The translations under genes and the position numbers were made by a program. Source: an uncultured Clostridium sp. (lineage in GTDB: Bacteria > Bacillota > Clostridia > Oscillospirales > Acutalibacteraceae). From it: DNA of 64,000 nt. Below the pieces are notes generated by a model. That model was not told where the DNA came from, did no database searches, and saw only the letters and a program-made list of their open reading frames with translations. The stretch spans positions 1 to 64,000 of the forward strand of contig CATZNW010000005.1 of NCBI GenBank assembly GCA_958422185.1, written 5' to 3'. How positions within the stretch are numbered: position 1 is the stretch's first letter; each line of letters begins with the position of its first letter. Shown here in pieces: positions 33,893 to 42,781 of the stretch.

Positions 33893-34993
33893 CAAACCTT
33901 TTGTATATCGGATTCTTTGCTTTTAGCCTTTTGATCTGAAAATAATTTACCGTCAAGAAAGCCTAAAATCTTTTTGAACAATAAAGCAAACGGAACGGTT
34001 ACCGCGAAACTGATCAAAACGAAAAGATATGTATTTGTTATATTAAAATGCAGCAAAGCGATCATAGGTATGCGCATTAAAATATAAATTTCAAACAAAT
34101 GCCTGCCAAAAAAAGATAAGATTTTATTATTTATATCCACTTTCATTGTTACGGCAACAACTACCGCACAAAAAGCAATCAGAGAGATCTCATAGCATAT
34201 GATGTTGCTGCGGAGAAGGTGTGACACAGCAAACACAAATGCACATAAAATAAATAATAAATAATAATTAATAATTAACCGGCTTCTTCTTTACAAAGAA
34301 CTCAATCTTATCCTTACAAAGCGAATACCATATGCCGAGTGGATAAAGAATAACTGTATCGAACCACCAAGATTCCTTAAAAGGTACAAGCACACCAACA
34401 TATGCTACCGTCAGCACAGTTACAAGCGCAGCGGCATAATAGGCCTTATTTTTAAAGATTGTGAATGCAACATAAGTGACAAGGTACATGATAAGAACGG
34501 CAAAAATATACCAGTTGCTGTTTCCGACTGATTTCCACCCTATAAAAGAAAGTATCACTTGCGGCACGCTATAATTTTTAAGAGTACCAAGGCATAAATC
34601 AAGAATTATAAATAATATTACTGCTATATCGAAGTTAAAAAGAGTTTTTGCAATTCTGTTTTTAGGGAACGAACGGATATATTCCGTTCCTTTTTTCTTT
34701 ATGGATTCCATAACCCCGTAACCGGAATAAAACAGAAACATAACCACAACGCCCTGCCCAAGATGATTCTGAAAAATATTATATATATTATTCAGTGTAT
34801 CATCAGAATAACTCGGCAACATAGAAACGTAGTTTCTGGCATGGCTCAAAAACACAAGCAGGATAAAGATTCCTTTTATCGAATTCGTTCTGTCCATGGC
34901 AAGATAGTTTTCATTGAGTCCGGTTAAAACAGGCTTGGCAAACTTTATGCGCCATAAACACATCAAAAAGATCAAAGCCAAAAACAAAGTCAT
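33892..34993 (-). pseudogene. acyltransferase family 3 membrane protein, frameshifted by a 7-bp duplication
   Basis: Membrane O-acyltransferase split into two frames. The first (34993-34268, 241 residues) has the family core SIKGIFILLVFLSHARNY and FLFYSGYGVMES with RSFPKNRI. The second (from about 34260 to 33892) continues with further helices (YYLLFILCAFVFAVSHLL, FFGRHLFEIYILMRIP). At the junction TTAATTA occurs twice in tandem on the minus strand; with one copy the gene reads through as a 364-residue protein of normal family length. Intact, it would probably acetylate the polysaccharide or a lipid-linked unit. It may be switched off by slipped-strand mutation or permanently broken. Confidence 0.85.
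34265..34278 (-). repeat. tandem 7-bp repeat (two copies) inside the acyltransferase gene
   Basis: TAATTAA-TAATTAA on the plus strand, in a low-complexity A/T stretch that continues to 34249. Two copies put the gene out of frame; one copy restores it. Seven is not divisible by three, so each gain or loss would toggle the frame. Confidence 0.85.
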
Positions 34994-36057
34994 GATATAT
35001 TATCCTTTTTGATTTTTGTTTTTAATTTATCGACCACCCGGGTAACTGCATTTTGGATAAACTTAAACGGAAGATCAAAAATCGGAATTGCAAGAACACA
35101 GGCAACAGCCACGGAAAGGATCATCAATATGACCACCCCGAAATACGAAAATTTTTCAACCAGAAACGCCTGAAGATCAACGGCGGCCAAAACCCTTGCA
35201 ACAAAATAATGGATAAAATATATCTGAATCGTTCTTGAACCCGCACCGGTAAAAAACTTGAAATGTTTTTTAGGAACAACCGCGCATATTCCCATAATTA
35301 TAAAAGCGGCAACAAAATACTGCATTATTCTGAGCAGAATACCGATCTGAGGAAATTCCATTCCCGAATAGGAATATCTTGACGCGAAAACCGGCCTGAG
35401 TTGATAAGCGTAACCTGTAAAAGCCAGGCAAACAATACCAGAAAGTACGGTTATTATTATTCCAGCCGCCTTGACAGCTTTTTTATTCAAAAAGGTTTCT
35501 GCCTGCTGAGGTGTAAGGCAATATCCCGTATAAAAGAACGGGAAAAATACCAGAAACTTTGAAAGGCAAAGAAAATCACCAATAAAATTAAAATAACCTG
35601 CCGCAAGCGATACAATAACGGCTATGGGCAAAACGATCTTTGGATTAATATTTTTTATTATATAAACCAGTATTAAATACCCTGCCGTTACAAACATATA
35701 CCAAGGGGCGTTTGGGGTAGTAAACCAACTCCAGTCGGGATCGCCGCCCGCTATTAACTCAATCAGATATAGTCCGAATTTCATTGCATATCCTATAAGG
35801 ATATAATAAATTACCCGATCTATACGCAGTTTATGTTTATCATCGTACCTTAAAAATAATCCTGAAACGAACAGGAACATAGGCATAATAAAAGAATTAA
35901 GAAAAACATATACTGCCTGTGCCAGCCTGTTTGAGCCGGTTAAATAATCAATAAAATGTACAATAACAACAAGCGCAATCAATAAAAATTTCACATTATC
36001 CCAATAGGGGTTTCTTACTTTGATCGTCTTATTCAACGCTTTAATCCTTTCGTTCAT
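34990..36057 (-). CDS. acyltransferase family 3 membrane protein
   Basis: Intact membrane acyltransferase of 355 residues with about ten helices. The signature region is YWDNVKFLLIALVVIVHFIDYL, with the probable catalytic histidine near residue 38, then NSFIMPMFLFVSGLFLRYDDK and a later TGAGSRTIQIYFIHYFVARV. It likely transfers acetyl or another short acyl group to sugar hydroxyls at the membrane. It overlaps the next acyltransferase by four bases (ATGA) and follows another by five, so three related genes stand in a row. Confidence 0.88.
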   Translation of the reverse strand: MNERIKALNKTIKVRNPYWDNVKFLLIALVVIVHFIDYLTGSNRLAQAVYVFLNSFIMPMFLFVSGLFLRYDDKHKLRIDRVIYYILIGYAMKFGLYLIELIAGGDPDWSWFTTPNAPWYMFVTAGYLILVYIIKNINPKIVLPIAVIVSLAAGYFNFIGDFLCLSKFLVFFPFFYTGYCLTPQQAETFLNKKAVKAAGIIITVLSGIVCLAFTGYAYQLRPVFASRYSYSGMEFPQIGILLRIMQYFVAAFIIMGICAVVPKKHFKFFTGAGSRTIQIYFIHYFVARVLAAVDLQAFLVEKFSYFGVVILMILSVAVACVLAIPIFDLPFKFIQNAVTRVVDKLKTKIKKDNIS

Positions 36058-36062
36058 ACAGT

Positions 36063-37175
36063 TTATTTTATTAACTGTATTTCTTTGCCGAATAATTTAA
36101 TGCCCGTTTTTCCGTATTTGCCCGCTAAAAACGGAAGTATACTGCTTACAACATAAGAAACACATGCTAAAAATACAGTAATGATAACAGCGAGCAGACC
36201 GTAAACAAATGTATTTTCAGGTAAATGACCTGAAACGAAATATGAAAACTCCCTGTGCACTATCATAATGATCAATGACTGCTGACCGACAAACAAGAGT
36301 ATGTTTTTAACAAATTTTACCTTAACCATAAAATATGAGATCATTGCAATAAAAACAGTTCCTGCGCATCCGGCAACTATAAAAGCAGGGAAATTCCCGT
36401 ACTCGCCGATCGCCATCTGCACATAACCGGCAGCAGCAGAGGAGCCACCTTTTAACGTAATAAAACACAAACCAAATCCGGCAAGCATGAATACCACGCC
36501 TAATATCTTTTTCTTTTCAACTAAATCCATTACAAAGTTTTTTAAGATATATCCAAAATAAGGGAATAACATTGCCGCCAAAGATATATCTATTCCCCAC
36601 GGCCAGCGGTATGGAGAGATCTCAATTTTGCCTATAAAGAAACCTGCAATTGCCAAAGCAAGGAAAATTGCGAAGGTTATCAGTTCGCCGCCGCGCTTTT
36701 CTATAAAAAGAAACATTACGATCTCAAATAAAACGCAGGAACAAAAATAACTTGTCAAAAACCAAAGGGTGCCCATACTGCCTGCTGCTTTTATAGATTC
36801 ATCAGAACCCCAGCAAATCAGCAGTATATTCTTAACACCGAACGAACCGTAGATCAAACCCCAAATAAAGTATGTAACCGCATAAGAAAATACTCTTTTA
36901 ACCAGCCGTTCCCAAAGTGCCTTTGCGTTTGAGGGGCGTTTATATGTCATTCCGTAAACGGAAAAGAAAATCGGAACATGAAAGCCATAAGTATACGCCT
37001 TAAATAAATTTTCTTTAGAAAGCATATGGCCAAGAACGATAAGCCATATTCCTATTCCTTTTATCCCGTCAACATAATCCAGATGCTTTTTTGCCGGAAC
37101 GGATTTAAATACGCTGTCATTTTTATCACGAATGTTTGAAATATCCGAAATATGCTTTTCTTCAGCAGTTACCAT
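36063..37175 (-). CDS. acyltransferase family 3 membrane protein
   Basis: Membrane acyltransferase of 370 residues. The soluble N-terminus (about 30 residues) leads into LDYVDGIKGIGIWLIVLGHMLSKENLF with the conserved histidine near 47, then GFHVPIFFSVYGMTYKRPS with an R/K-rich cytosolic loop, and about ten helices in all. The pattern VDGIKGIGIWLIVLGH is close to OatA/WecH-like enzymes that acetylate capsule or other surface sugars. Its first 14 bases overlap the SDR gene end. Confidence 0.88.
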   Translation of the reverse strand: MVTAEEKHISDISNIRDKNDSVFKSVPAKKHLDYVDGIKGIGIWLIVLGHMLSKENLFKAYTYGFHVPIFFSVYGMTYKRPSNAKALWERLVKRVFSYAVTYFIWGLIYGSFGVKNILLICWGSDESIKAAGSMGTLWFLTSYFCSCVLFEIVMFLFIEKRGGELITFAIFLALAIAGFFIGKIEISPYRWPWGIDISLAAMLFPYFGYILKNFVMDLVEKKKILGVVFMLAGFGLCFITLKGGSSAAAGYVQMAIGEYGNFPAFIVAGCAGTVFIAMISYFMVKVKFVKNILLFVGQQSLIIMIVHREFSYFVSGHLPENTFVYGLLAVIITVFLACVSYVVSSILPFLAGKYGKTGIKLFGKEIQLIK

Positions 37176-38244
37176 TTTGAGACTCTTCCTTCATACTTTT
37201 AATCATTCTTATATACATATCTTTCAGCCCGACTTCTGGCTTCCAGCCGAGCTGCTGAAGTTTATCTGAATTCAGAAGACATTTCAATTTCGGATTGTAA
37301 CCGTATTTCGCGGGATCATCCAGCTCGATACGGACATTTATTTTTGAATCCTCTAAAAGATCAGCAACCATTTTTGCCATATCGATTATACTCATTGCAG
37401 TATCCGGATTGACGATATTATACGCCTCTCCCCTTGCGCCCTTGACCATAATTAATATTAAAGCCCAGAGCGCATCCCTAATATAGCAATGGTTTCTTAA
37501 AGTTTCCCCGGTGGTTTTAAGCACGATATCCTGTTTATTGATAACACTTCTGGCAAACTGGGCAAAAACACGGTTATCGCTTTCACGCACACCGGGGCCA
37601 AATGTGAGCGACAACCTGCCGATACTTGCAGGAACGCCAAACTCACTGCTGTATGCAAGGCACATATTCTCACAAAGTCTTTTACTTTCTTTATAGCTGC
37701 TTCTTGGCTGCAACAGATCAATATAACCGTAATCGTTTTCATAAATACAGTCTTTTTCAGGATCTGTTTGCCCGTATACTTCCAGAGATGAGAAAAATAC
37801 CAGTCCTGAAACATTTTTTTTCTTCGCGAATTCAAGCACGTTATATGTTCCGAAAACGGCAGTGTTTATTGTATCGGTCGGATGATCAACGTGAATTTTT
37901 GAATTGCCGGTTTTTCCGGCAGCGTGCATAATGTAATCCACACCGCAATCCATATTCAGCGGTTGTTTAATATCGCCAATAACGATATTAAAATTCTCCC
38001 GGCATTTTAAATCATTGAATGCTTTTTCCGCGTTTTCAGCCGAACGGCAAAATGCAATTACGTTAATCTTTGTATCATAAAGCCTATTGCAGCAAAGGAA
38101 AGCCTTAACTACTTGAGATCCAAGCAGCCCGCTGGCACCCGTTATCATAACGGTTTTCCCGTCCAAACCGAGTGAACTTATCTTTTTTGCAAGGATCTCA
38201 ATATCTTCCTGCAAAACGGAATCATTTTTTACTTCTATATCCAT
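37162..38244 (-). CDS. extended SDR: NAD-dependent epimerase/dehydratase-like protein
   Basis: Nucleotide-sugar-modifying short-chain dehydrogenase of 360 residues. The Rossmann loop is MITGASGLLGSQVVKAF near residue 34, YIMHAAGKTGNSK is near 106, and the catalytic SSYKESKRLCENM holds the YxxxK pair near 190, with SSLEVYG contributing the serine. Such proteins act as 4-epimerases, 4,6-dehydratases or decarboxylases on NDP-sugars. Directly downstream of an IspD/TarI-like cytidylyltransferase (nine-base gap), it may act on, or feed, a CDP-linked intermediate. Function not determined; SDR class is firm. Confidence 0.88.
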   Translation of the reverse strand: MDIEVKNDSVLQEDIEILAKKISSLGLDGKTVMITGASGLLGSQVVKAFLCCNRLYDTKINVIAFCRSAENAEKAFNDLKCRENFNIVIGDIKQPLNMDCGVDYIMHAAGKTGNSKIHVDHPTDTINTAVFGTYNVLEFAKKKNVSGLVFFSSLEVYGQTDPEKDCIYENDYGYIDLLQPRSSYKESKRLCENMCLAYSSEFGVPASIGRLSLTFGPGVRESDNRVFAQFARSVINKQDIVLKTTGETLRNHCYIRDALWALILIMVKGARGEAYNIVNPDTAMSIIDMAKMVADLLEDSKINVRIELDDPAKYGYNPKLKCLLNSDKLQQLGWKPEVGLKDMYIRMIKSMKEESQNGNC

Positions 38245-38253
38245 AACTGCCCC

Positions 38254-38958
38254 TTATTCAGCGTTCATCATATATTTTGCATAATTTATATCTTTAGGTG
38301 TTGTGATCTTAAAGTTATTCACACTGCCCTCGCTGACATAAATATCCATACCCTTATTTACGAAAAGCTGCGATGTTCCGGTCATTTTCATCAGTTCCTC
38401 GGTCGTATAAGACGAGATCGTTTTATAAAAAAGATCCATTTTACAACCGGCGGGAGTCTGCCCTATCCAAAGCTGTTTCCTGTCAAAAGTGGAGGTCAGG
38501 CGGCCTTCCCTTTCGCTTTTATAAATAGTATCCGACACGGGCACAGACGCCATCGTTACATTGAATTCCTTTGTTTTTTCAACTGAATCCTTTAATATTT
38601 CGTATGAAACGAACGGCCTCACCGCGTCATGAGTTATAAGTATGTCCTCTTCCCTTGCTCCGTATTTATCAACTATATCGTTTATAACGTTTAAGAGGGA
38701 CATCATTCTCTCTTTTCCGCCGGTAACAATAGTGATCTTATCAGCAACCGCGCTGTAATTATCCTTAACAAGCTTTTCGGTATGCTCTTTCCACGCCTCA
38801 TTTACGCATATGTAGATCAGATCGAAAAGATCCGACTCAAGGAATTTATCAAGAGTCATTAACAGTATGGGCTTTCCTTTTATTTCAAGGAACTGCTTTG
38901 GGATCCCCGCGCCGACTCTTGTGCCTTTTCCGCCTGCAAGTATTGCTCCGATTACCAT
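38254..38958 (-). CDS. IspD/TarI-like cytidylyltransferase
   Basis: Enzyme of 234 residues that makes a CDP-linked product from CTP and a sugar- or polyol-phosphate. The nucleotide loop is ILAGGKGTRVGAGIPKQFL at the N-terminus, ILITHDAVRPFVS near 108 and the closing NNFKITTPKDINYAKYM. Related proteins are IspD (methylerythritol phosphate) and TarI (ribitol-5-phosphate). Here the position within a polysaccharide locus, 14 bases after a CDP-glycerol-type transferase gene, favours a CDP-polyol or CDP-sugar for phosphodiester linkage over an isoprenoid role. The substrate is unproven. Confidence 0.85.
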   Translation of the reverse strand: MVIGAILAGGKGTRVGAGIPKQFLEIKGKPILLMTLDKFLESDLFDLIYICVNEAWKEHTEKLVKDNYSAVADKITIVTGGKERMMSLLNVINDIVDKYGAREEDILITHDAVRPFVSYEILKDSVEKTKEFNVTMASVPVSDTIYKSEREGRLTSTFDRKQLWIGQTPAGCKMDLFYKTISSYTTEELMKMTGTSQLFVNKGMDIYVSEGSVNNFKITTPKDINYAKYMMNAE

Positions 38959-38972
38959 AATTTTTACCTCCG

Positions 38973-40103
38973 CTAAATGAATTTAAAATATTTCAATATC
39001 CTGACGGTAGAATTGCCGTCCTGATACTTATGGATCATATCACGTTCTTTTTTCCGCTTTTCTTTATAATCGTCTTTTCCGCTTACAACGTCATTTATAA
39101 AATCATTAAAATCAGAAAGATTATAAATAAATTTGCCCGGCATATGCTCAAGCGGATCATCAATAATAAATCCCTTGCCGTCTGCATAATTCCTGTAATC
39201 ACTGAGTTCAAAAGCAATAGGCTTGTCCGTTAAAAGATAATCCGCAAAGACCGAAGAGAAATCGGTAATAAGCGCGTCTGAAACGGAAAGCAGATCGTAT
39301 AATTTGACCCCGGAATTTAACAGATCGTCATTTGAAAGAGTCTTTATGTTTGTAAGTTCCTCAAAATCCGCTTTTTCAAGTTTTTGAGACGGGTGATATT
39401 TTATGATCAGAAGAGAATTACAGGATTTAAGCGTTTCATTGATTTTCTTTAAATTGTTTGGTGAAATTAAGCTAAACTCTTCAACCGCACTGTTTTTATA
39501 AACAGTAAAATCATTTTTATGGGTTCTGAAGGTAGGCAGCCAAACAAACAGTTTATCATAGCCCTTTCTGATATTCTCCGGCATGCTCGCACCGGTTACA
39601 AGCACATCCGTGCGCGGATAGCCGAGCGATAACGAAATCTTCATCTCACCTGGATTACATGCATCGCCGAGTTGTCTGTGGTAATCCGACATTCTTATTA
39701 CTGCCGTATTAAAATCCACATCCCAAAACTGATTTTTTGTATTTTTATAAGAAAATCCATGCGTTAAATATATTCTGAACTGCTTTTTCTTGTTTTGAAT
39801 ACCGCAGGGCTCATGAGTATAGAAGCAATATTTTGCCTTTGCAAAGTAATATATGCTTTTTACACTGCGCAAAGTATAGGCAATATATTTTACCCTTTTT
39901 GAATTCTTATATTTTTTAGGATCTTTCACAACCCATACGAATCTGTATTTCCGGGTATTGTTTAAAAGATATTCAAAAACAGGATAGGAATTGTCACTCA
40001 TATCGCCGATGCTTTCAAAAAGAATAAGATTTTTCTTAACCGGCGTCAGTTTTTCCCATAAATGAATGATTTTAAATATAAAAATTTTTATTTTGAGCAA
40101 CAA
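38973..40103 (-). CDS. CDP-glycerol glycerophosphotransferase family protein
   Basis: Peripheral membrane GT-B enzyme of 376 residues, of the TagB/TagF/TarL family. The glycine-rich NLILFESIGDMSDNS lies near the N-terminus, YLTHGFSYKN with the conserved histidine is near 111, IIKYHPSQK near 245, and SDALITDFSSVFADYLLTDKP near 283 is the DYSS-type motif. It should transfer a polyol-phosphate from a CDP donor onto a lipid-linked sugar. Only one such transferase is present, so a single or repeated phosphodiester side or backbone link is possible. Its donor is likely made by the next gene. Confidence 0.88.
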   Translation of the reverse strand: MLLKIKIFIFKIIHLWEKLTPVKKNLILFESIGDMSDNSYPVFEYLLNNTRKYRFVWVVKDPKKYKNSKRVKYIAYTLRSVKSIYYFAKAKYCFYTHEPCGIQNKKKQFRIYLTHGFSYKNTKNQFWDVDFNTAVIRMSDYHRQLGDACNPGEMKISLSLGYPRTDVLVTGASMPENIRKGYDKLFVWLPTFRTHKNDFTVYKNSAVEEFSLISPNNLKKINETLKSCNSLLIIKYHPSQKLEKADFEELTNIKTLSNDDLLNSGVKLYDLLSVSDALITDFSSVFADYLLTDKPIAFELSDYRNYADGKGFIIDDPLEHMPGKFIYNLSDFNDFINDVVSGKDDYKEKRKKERDMIHKYQDGNSTVRILKYFKFI

Positions 40104-40107
40104 ACTA

Positions 40108-41661
40108 TCACCTTCTAATAAGCTTCTTTTTTACTACTCTTTTGAAAAATCCCATTACAAGATCTTTTTCATAGTTATTCATAGAAAAGCGCCATACGCA
40201 AAGGCAGTAAATTCCAGTATAAACAACGATCCATATTAAAAGTTTTATAATGGAATCCGTATTAGCAAAAATCATTATTAAAACGCCCGCGGCAAACGGA
40301 AGAATCATCCCCGCCGTTTGCCTTAAAATATTTTTCCAAAACAGCACCATATCAATATTGATTTTTTTATGATAAACAATATTCATAATAAGACCGTTTG
40401 CCAGCAGCGTGGCAAACGCAGTTCCGACCGCCGCGCCTATACCCTGCCAAATTTGGCACAGAAAAATACTGACGATAAGATTGATGAGCGCCATTGCGCC
40501 GTATATGTAAGCTCTGTAATGGTGGCGGTTTTCTGCGCGCTGAATTTCTATGCCGACATTCTGAATCAACGGGATAATGCTTGGAACGATCAGAATGATT
40601 GCAATCGCATAAGAATCGTCATACCCCTCGCCTGCCCAGAAATAGATAAAGGATCTTCCAAAAAAAACAACACCGGAAGCTATAAGAGCAAGAAGCAGAT
40701 ACTGGATTCTGCCCACCTTAACAAAGAAATCCGTAATCGCATGGCGCTGTTCTTTAGAATCCATTTCATAGGAATTAACCAAATGATGTATATGAGGCGT
40801 GAAAACGCCTGATATAGCTGTTGAAAATGTTTGAAAATGAGATTTCAGACTTGCTCCGACAGAATATACAGCAACGGCCGCTGTACCACAGAATCTGCCA
40901 AGCAAAATACTGTCGATTCCGGAATTTATCTGATCTACTACCATATTTATAGCAATCAGGCCTGAAAACGCAAGTACACTTTTAAAAAGTTTCTTCTCTA
41001 TGTGTTTAAAATCAAATCTGAAATTTAGCCGTTTAGCGTAATATATGGTTATGAATCTAACTATAACTCCGGAAACAAATGCAACTGCAACTAAGCCAAC
41101 AGCACCATAACCCATCCACAGAACAATAATATTGCAAACTATACCTATTAAAGACGATATAATAGAAGTAAGTTTGTTAAAAATAAACTTTTGATTTGCC
41201 GAAACGAAACAATTATATACTACTGTAAAAAAACTAAATGCCGTTGAACAGCTTATCATTATCATCATCGTTTTAGCCTTTTTCAGTTCTAAAACTGTTA
41301 AACCATTTTCAAAAATAAGCTGCGGATTAAAAGCAATAACAAACCCCAATATCAATGAGATAGCTGAAATTATGAGAAATACAATTAAAAACAGCGCATT
41401 AAAACTGTTGATCTTATCCTGCCTGTTTTCTATTTTATATTTTGAAAAATACCGAACATAAGAGCTGGTAAAGCCAAGGTCTAAAAGACCCAACAAAGAC
41501 ATAGTTGAATTTACTGTGCCATATAGACCATATTCATTTTGACCCATAAGGCGCAATATAATAGGTGTTACAAGCAACCCGGTCACTGCGCCCATTGCGA
41601 TCTGAATATATGACAGAATCGCACCTATTTTTCTTTCTGAAGACTCTGAAATTTTTTTCAT
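40108..41661 (-). CDS. oligosaccharide flippase, Wzx-like
   Basis: Membrane transporter of 517 residues with about 14 helices, in the polysaccharide-flippase branch of the MOP superfamily. N-terminal GLLVTPIILRLMGQNEYGLYGTVNS is the family entry pattern, followed by LLDLGFTSSYVRYFSKYK. It moves lipid-linked repeat units from inner to outer leaflet before polymerisation. It is preceded by the longest gap in the operon (123 bases) with a 13-bp tandem repeat, perhaps an internal regulatory site. Confidence 0.9.
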   Translation of the reverse strand: MKKISESSERKIGAILSYIQIAMGAVTGLLVTPIILRLMGQNEYGLYGTVNSTMSLLGLLDLGFTSSYVRYFSKYKIENRQDKINSFNALFLIVFLIISAISLILGFVIAFNPQLIFENGLTVLELKKAKTMMIMISCSTAFSFFTVVYNCFVSANQKFIFNKLTSIISSLIGIVCNIIVLWMGYGAVGLVAVAFVSGVIVRFITIYYAKRLNFRFDFKHIEKKLFKSVLAFSGLIAINMVVDQINSGIDSILLGRFCGTAAVAVYSVGASLKSHFQTFSTAISGVFTPHIHHLVNSYEMDSKEQRHAITDFFVKVGRIQYLLLALIASGVVFFGRSFIYFWAGEGYDDSYAIAIILIVPSIIPLIQNVGIEIQRAENRHHYRAYIYGAMALINLIVSIFLCQIWQGIGAAVGTAFATLLANGLIMNIVYHKKINIDMVLFWKNILRQTAGMILPFAAGVLIMIFANTDSIIKLLIWIVVYTGIYCLCVWRFSMNNYEKDLVMGFFKRVVKKKLIRR

Positions 41662-41706
41662 TTGTTTTTCCCTTTAGCCGATTAAAATTTGCAGCTTGGC
41701 GATTGG

Positions 41707-41730
41707 TAATTAAGTACACTAATTAAGTAC
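41707..41730. repeat. two-copy 13-bp direct repeat in the gap upstream of the flippase gene
   Basis: TAATTAAGTAC occurs at 41707-41717 and 41720-41730, a period of 13. The 123-base gap (41662-41784) is otherwise A/T-rich without a clear gene or terminator. It could be an operator or a recombination scar between glycosyltransferase cassettes. Confidence 0.6.
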
Positions 41731-41784
41731 GCTGCTACAAATGATCTTTAATTTTGTATAGTTCCTTGCCTATTTATATTTGCG

Positions 41785-42780
41785 TTATCCGAATATACAT
41801 TTAAACGCATAAGAAAATAAAGAATTAATGCTTCTAAAAATAATTACCGCAAAAAGAAATACCCGCTTATTTAATTTTAAAAGAAGCAGCGCAGATTTTT
41901 GCCTTTTGCTTACATAACGATTTTTGAAAATTGCACCTGCATTATCTGTTAAGACCTTTGAAAATGTTAAAAAATATTTTTGCCGTAGCTGCTTAACATT
42001 TACTGCTCTGCTTAAAAGCGCAAATGTATGAATCGTTAAGCGATAAATTACTGCTTCTGTTAATTTTTCATTGCCTTCGCATCTTTTTTTAATATCATAA
42101 AATATTCTCCAGCTTTTTGCACGCGCCTCTGAAAGATACGCTGATGTAATAGACATATTTGGCCTTTGCAAATAATGATAATACGGCGTTTCAATTATCA
42201 CAAGTTTATTGGCATTTAGCATAACATCAAAATTAAAAAGTACATCTTCTGCATATTTTACATTTTCATTAAAGTGGTTTTGCAACACCAAATCGGTGCG
42301 ATAAAGTTTTCCGCATACTTCAGGGCGAATGTTATCCAGCAGCAGATTATATACAATATCATTTTTATAATAAGAGCCGGCCGTGATTTTACAAATTTCC
42401 GTTTTGCCCTGAGTAAAATCCATAAAAAAGCTGCAGACTGCAATATCTGCGTTTTCTTTATCTGCTGTTTTCAAAAGCTGTTCAATCATATTAGGCTCTA
42501 TCCAGTCATCACTGTCAACAAAAAGTACATAATCACCGTTAATTATGTTTAAGCCGGCATTTCTGGCGCTGGAAAGGCCACCATTCTCTTTATGTACAAC
42601 TTTTATGCGGCTGTCTTTTTCTGCCCAGGAATCGCACATTACAGGGCTGTTATCCGGTGAGCCGTCATCGACAAGAATTATTTCAAGATTTTTATAAGTT
42701 TGATTCACTATACTATTAATACATTTATTTAAATATTTTTCAGTTTTATATACCGGTACTATTGCACTTACTAAATTCAT
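41785..42780 (-). CDS. glycosyltransferase family 2
   Basis: GT-A enzyme of 331 residues: VSAIVPVYKTEKYLNKCINS, ILVDDGSPDNSPVMCDSWAEKDSRIKVVHKENGG, DxD in LFVDSDDWIEPN near 92 and KYAEDVLFNFDVM near 188. A basic C-terminal tail with a hydrophobic segment (KRVFLFAVIIF) could touch the membrane. The last of five same-strand GT2 genes; two bases separate it from the next one upstream. Substrate unassigned. Confidence 0.9.
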   Translation of the reverse strand: MNLVSAIVPVYKTEKYLNKCINSIVNQTYKNLEIILVDDGSPDNSPVMCDSWAEKDSRIKVVHKENGGLSSARNAGLNIINGDYVLFVDSDDWIEPNMIEQLLKTADKENADIAVCSFFMDFTQGKTEICKITAGSYYKNDIVYNLLLDNIRPEVCGKLYRTDLVLQNHFNENVKYAEDVLFNFDVMLNANKLVIIETPYYHYLQRPNMSITSAYLSEARAKSWRIFYDIKKRCEGNEKLTEAVIYRLTIHTFALLSRAVNVKQLRQKYFLTFSKVLTDNAGAIFKNRYVSKRQKSALLLLKLNKRVFLFAVIIFRSINSLFSYAFKCIFG

Positions 42781-42781
42781 A

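Noticed and set aside
41707..41730. CRISPR array
   Set aside because: Only two short copies with a 13-base period, no spacers of constant length and no cas genes anywhere in the window.
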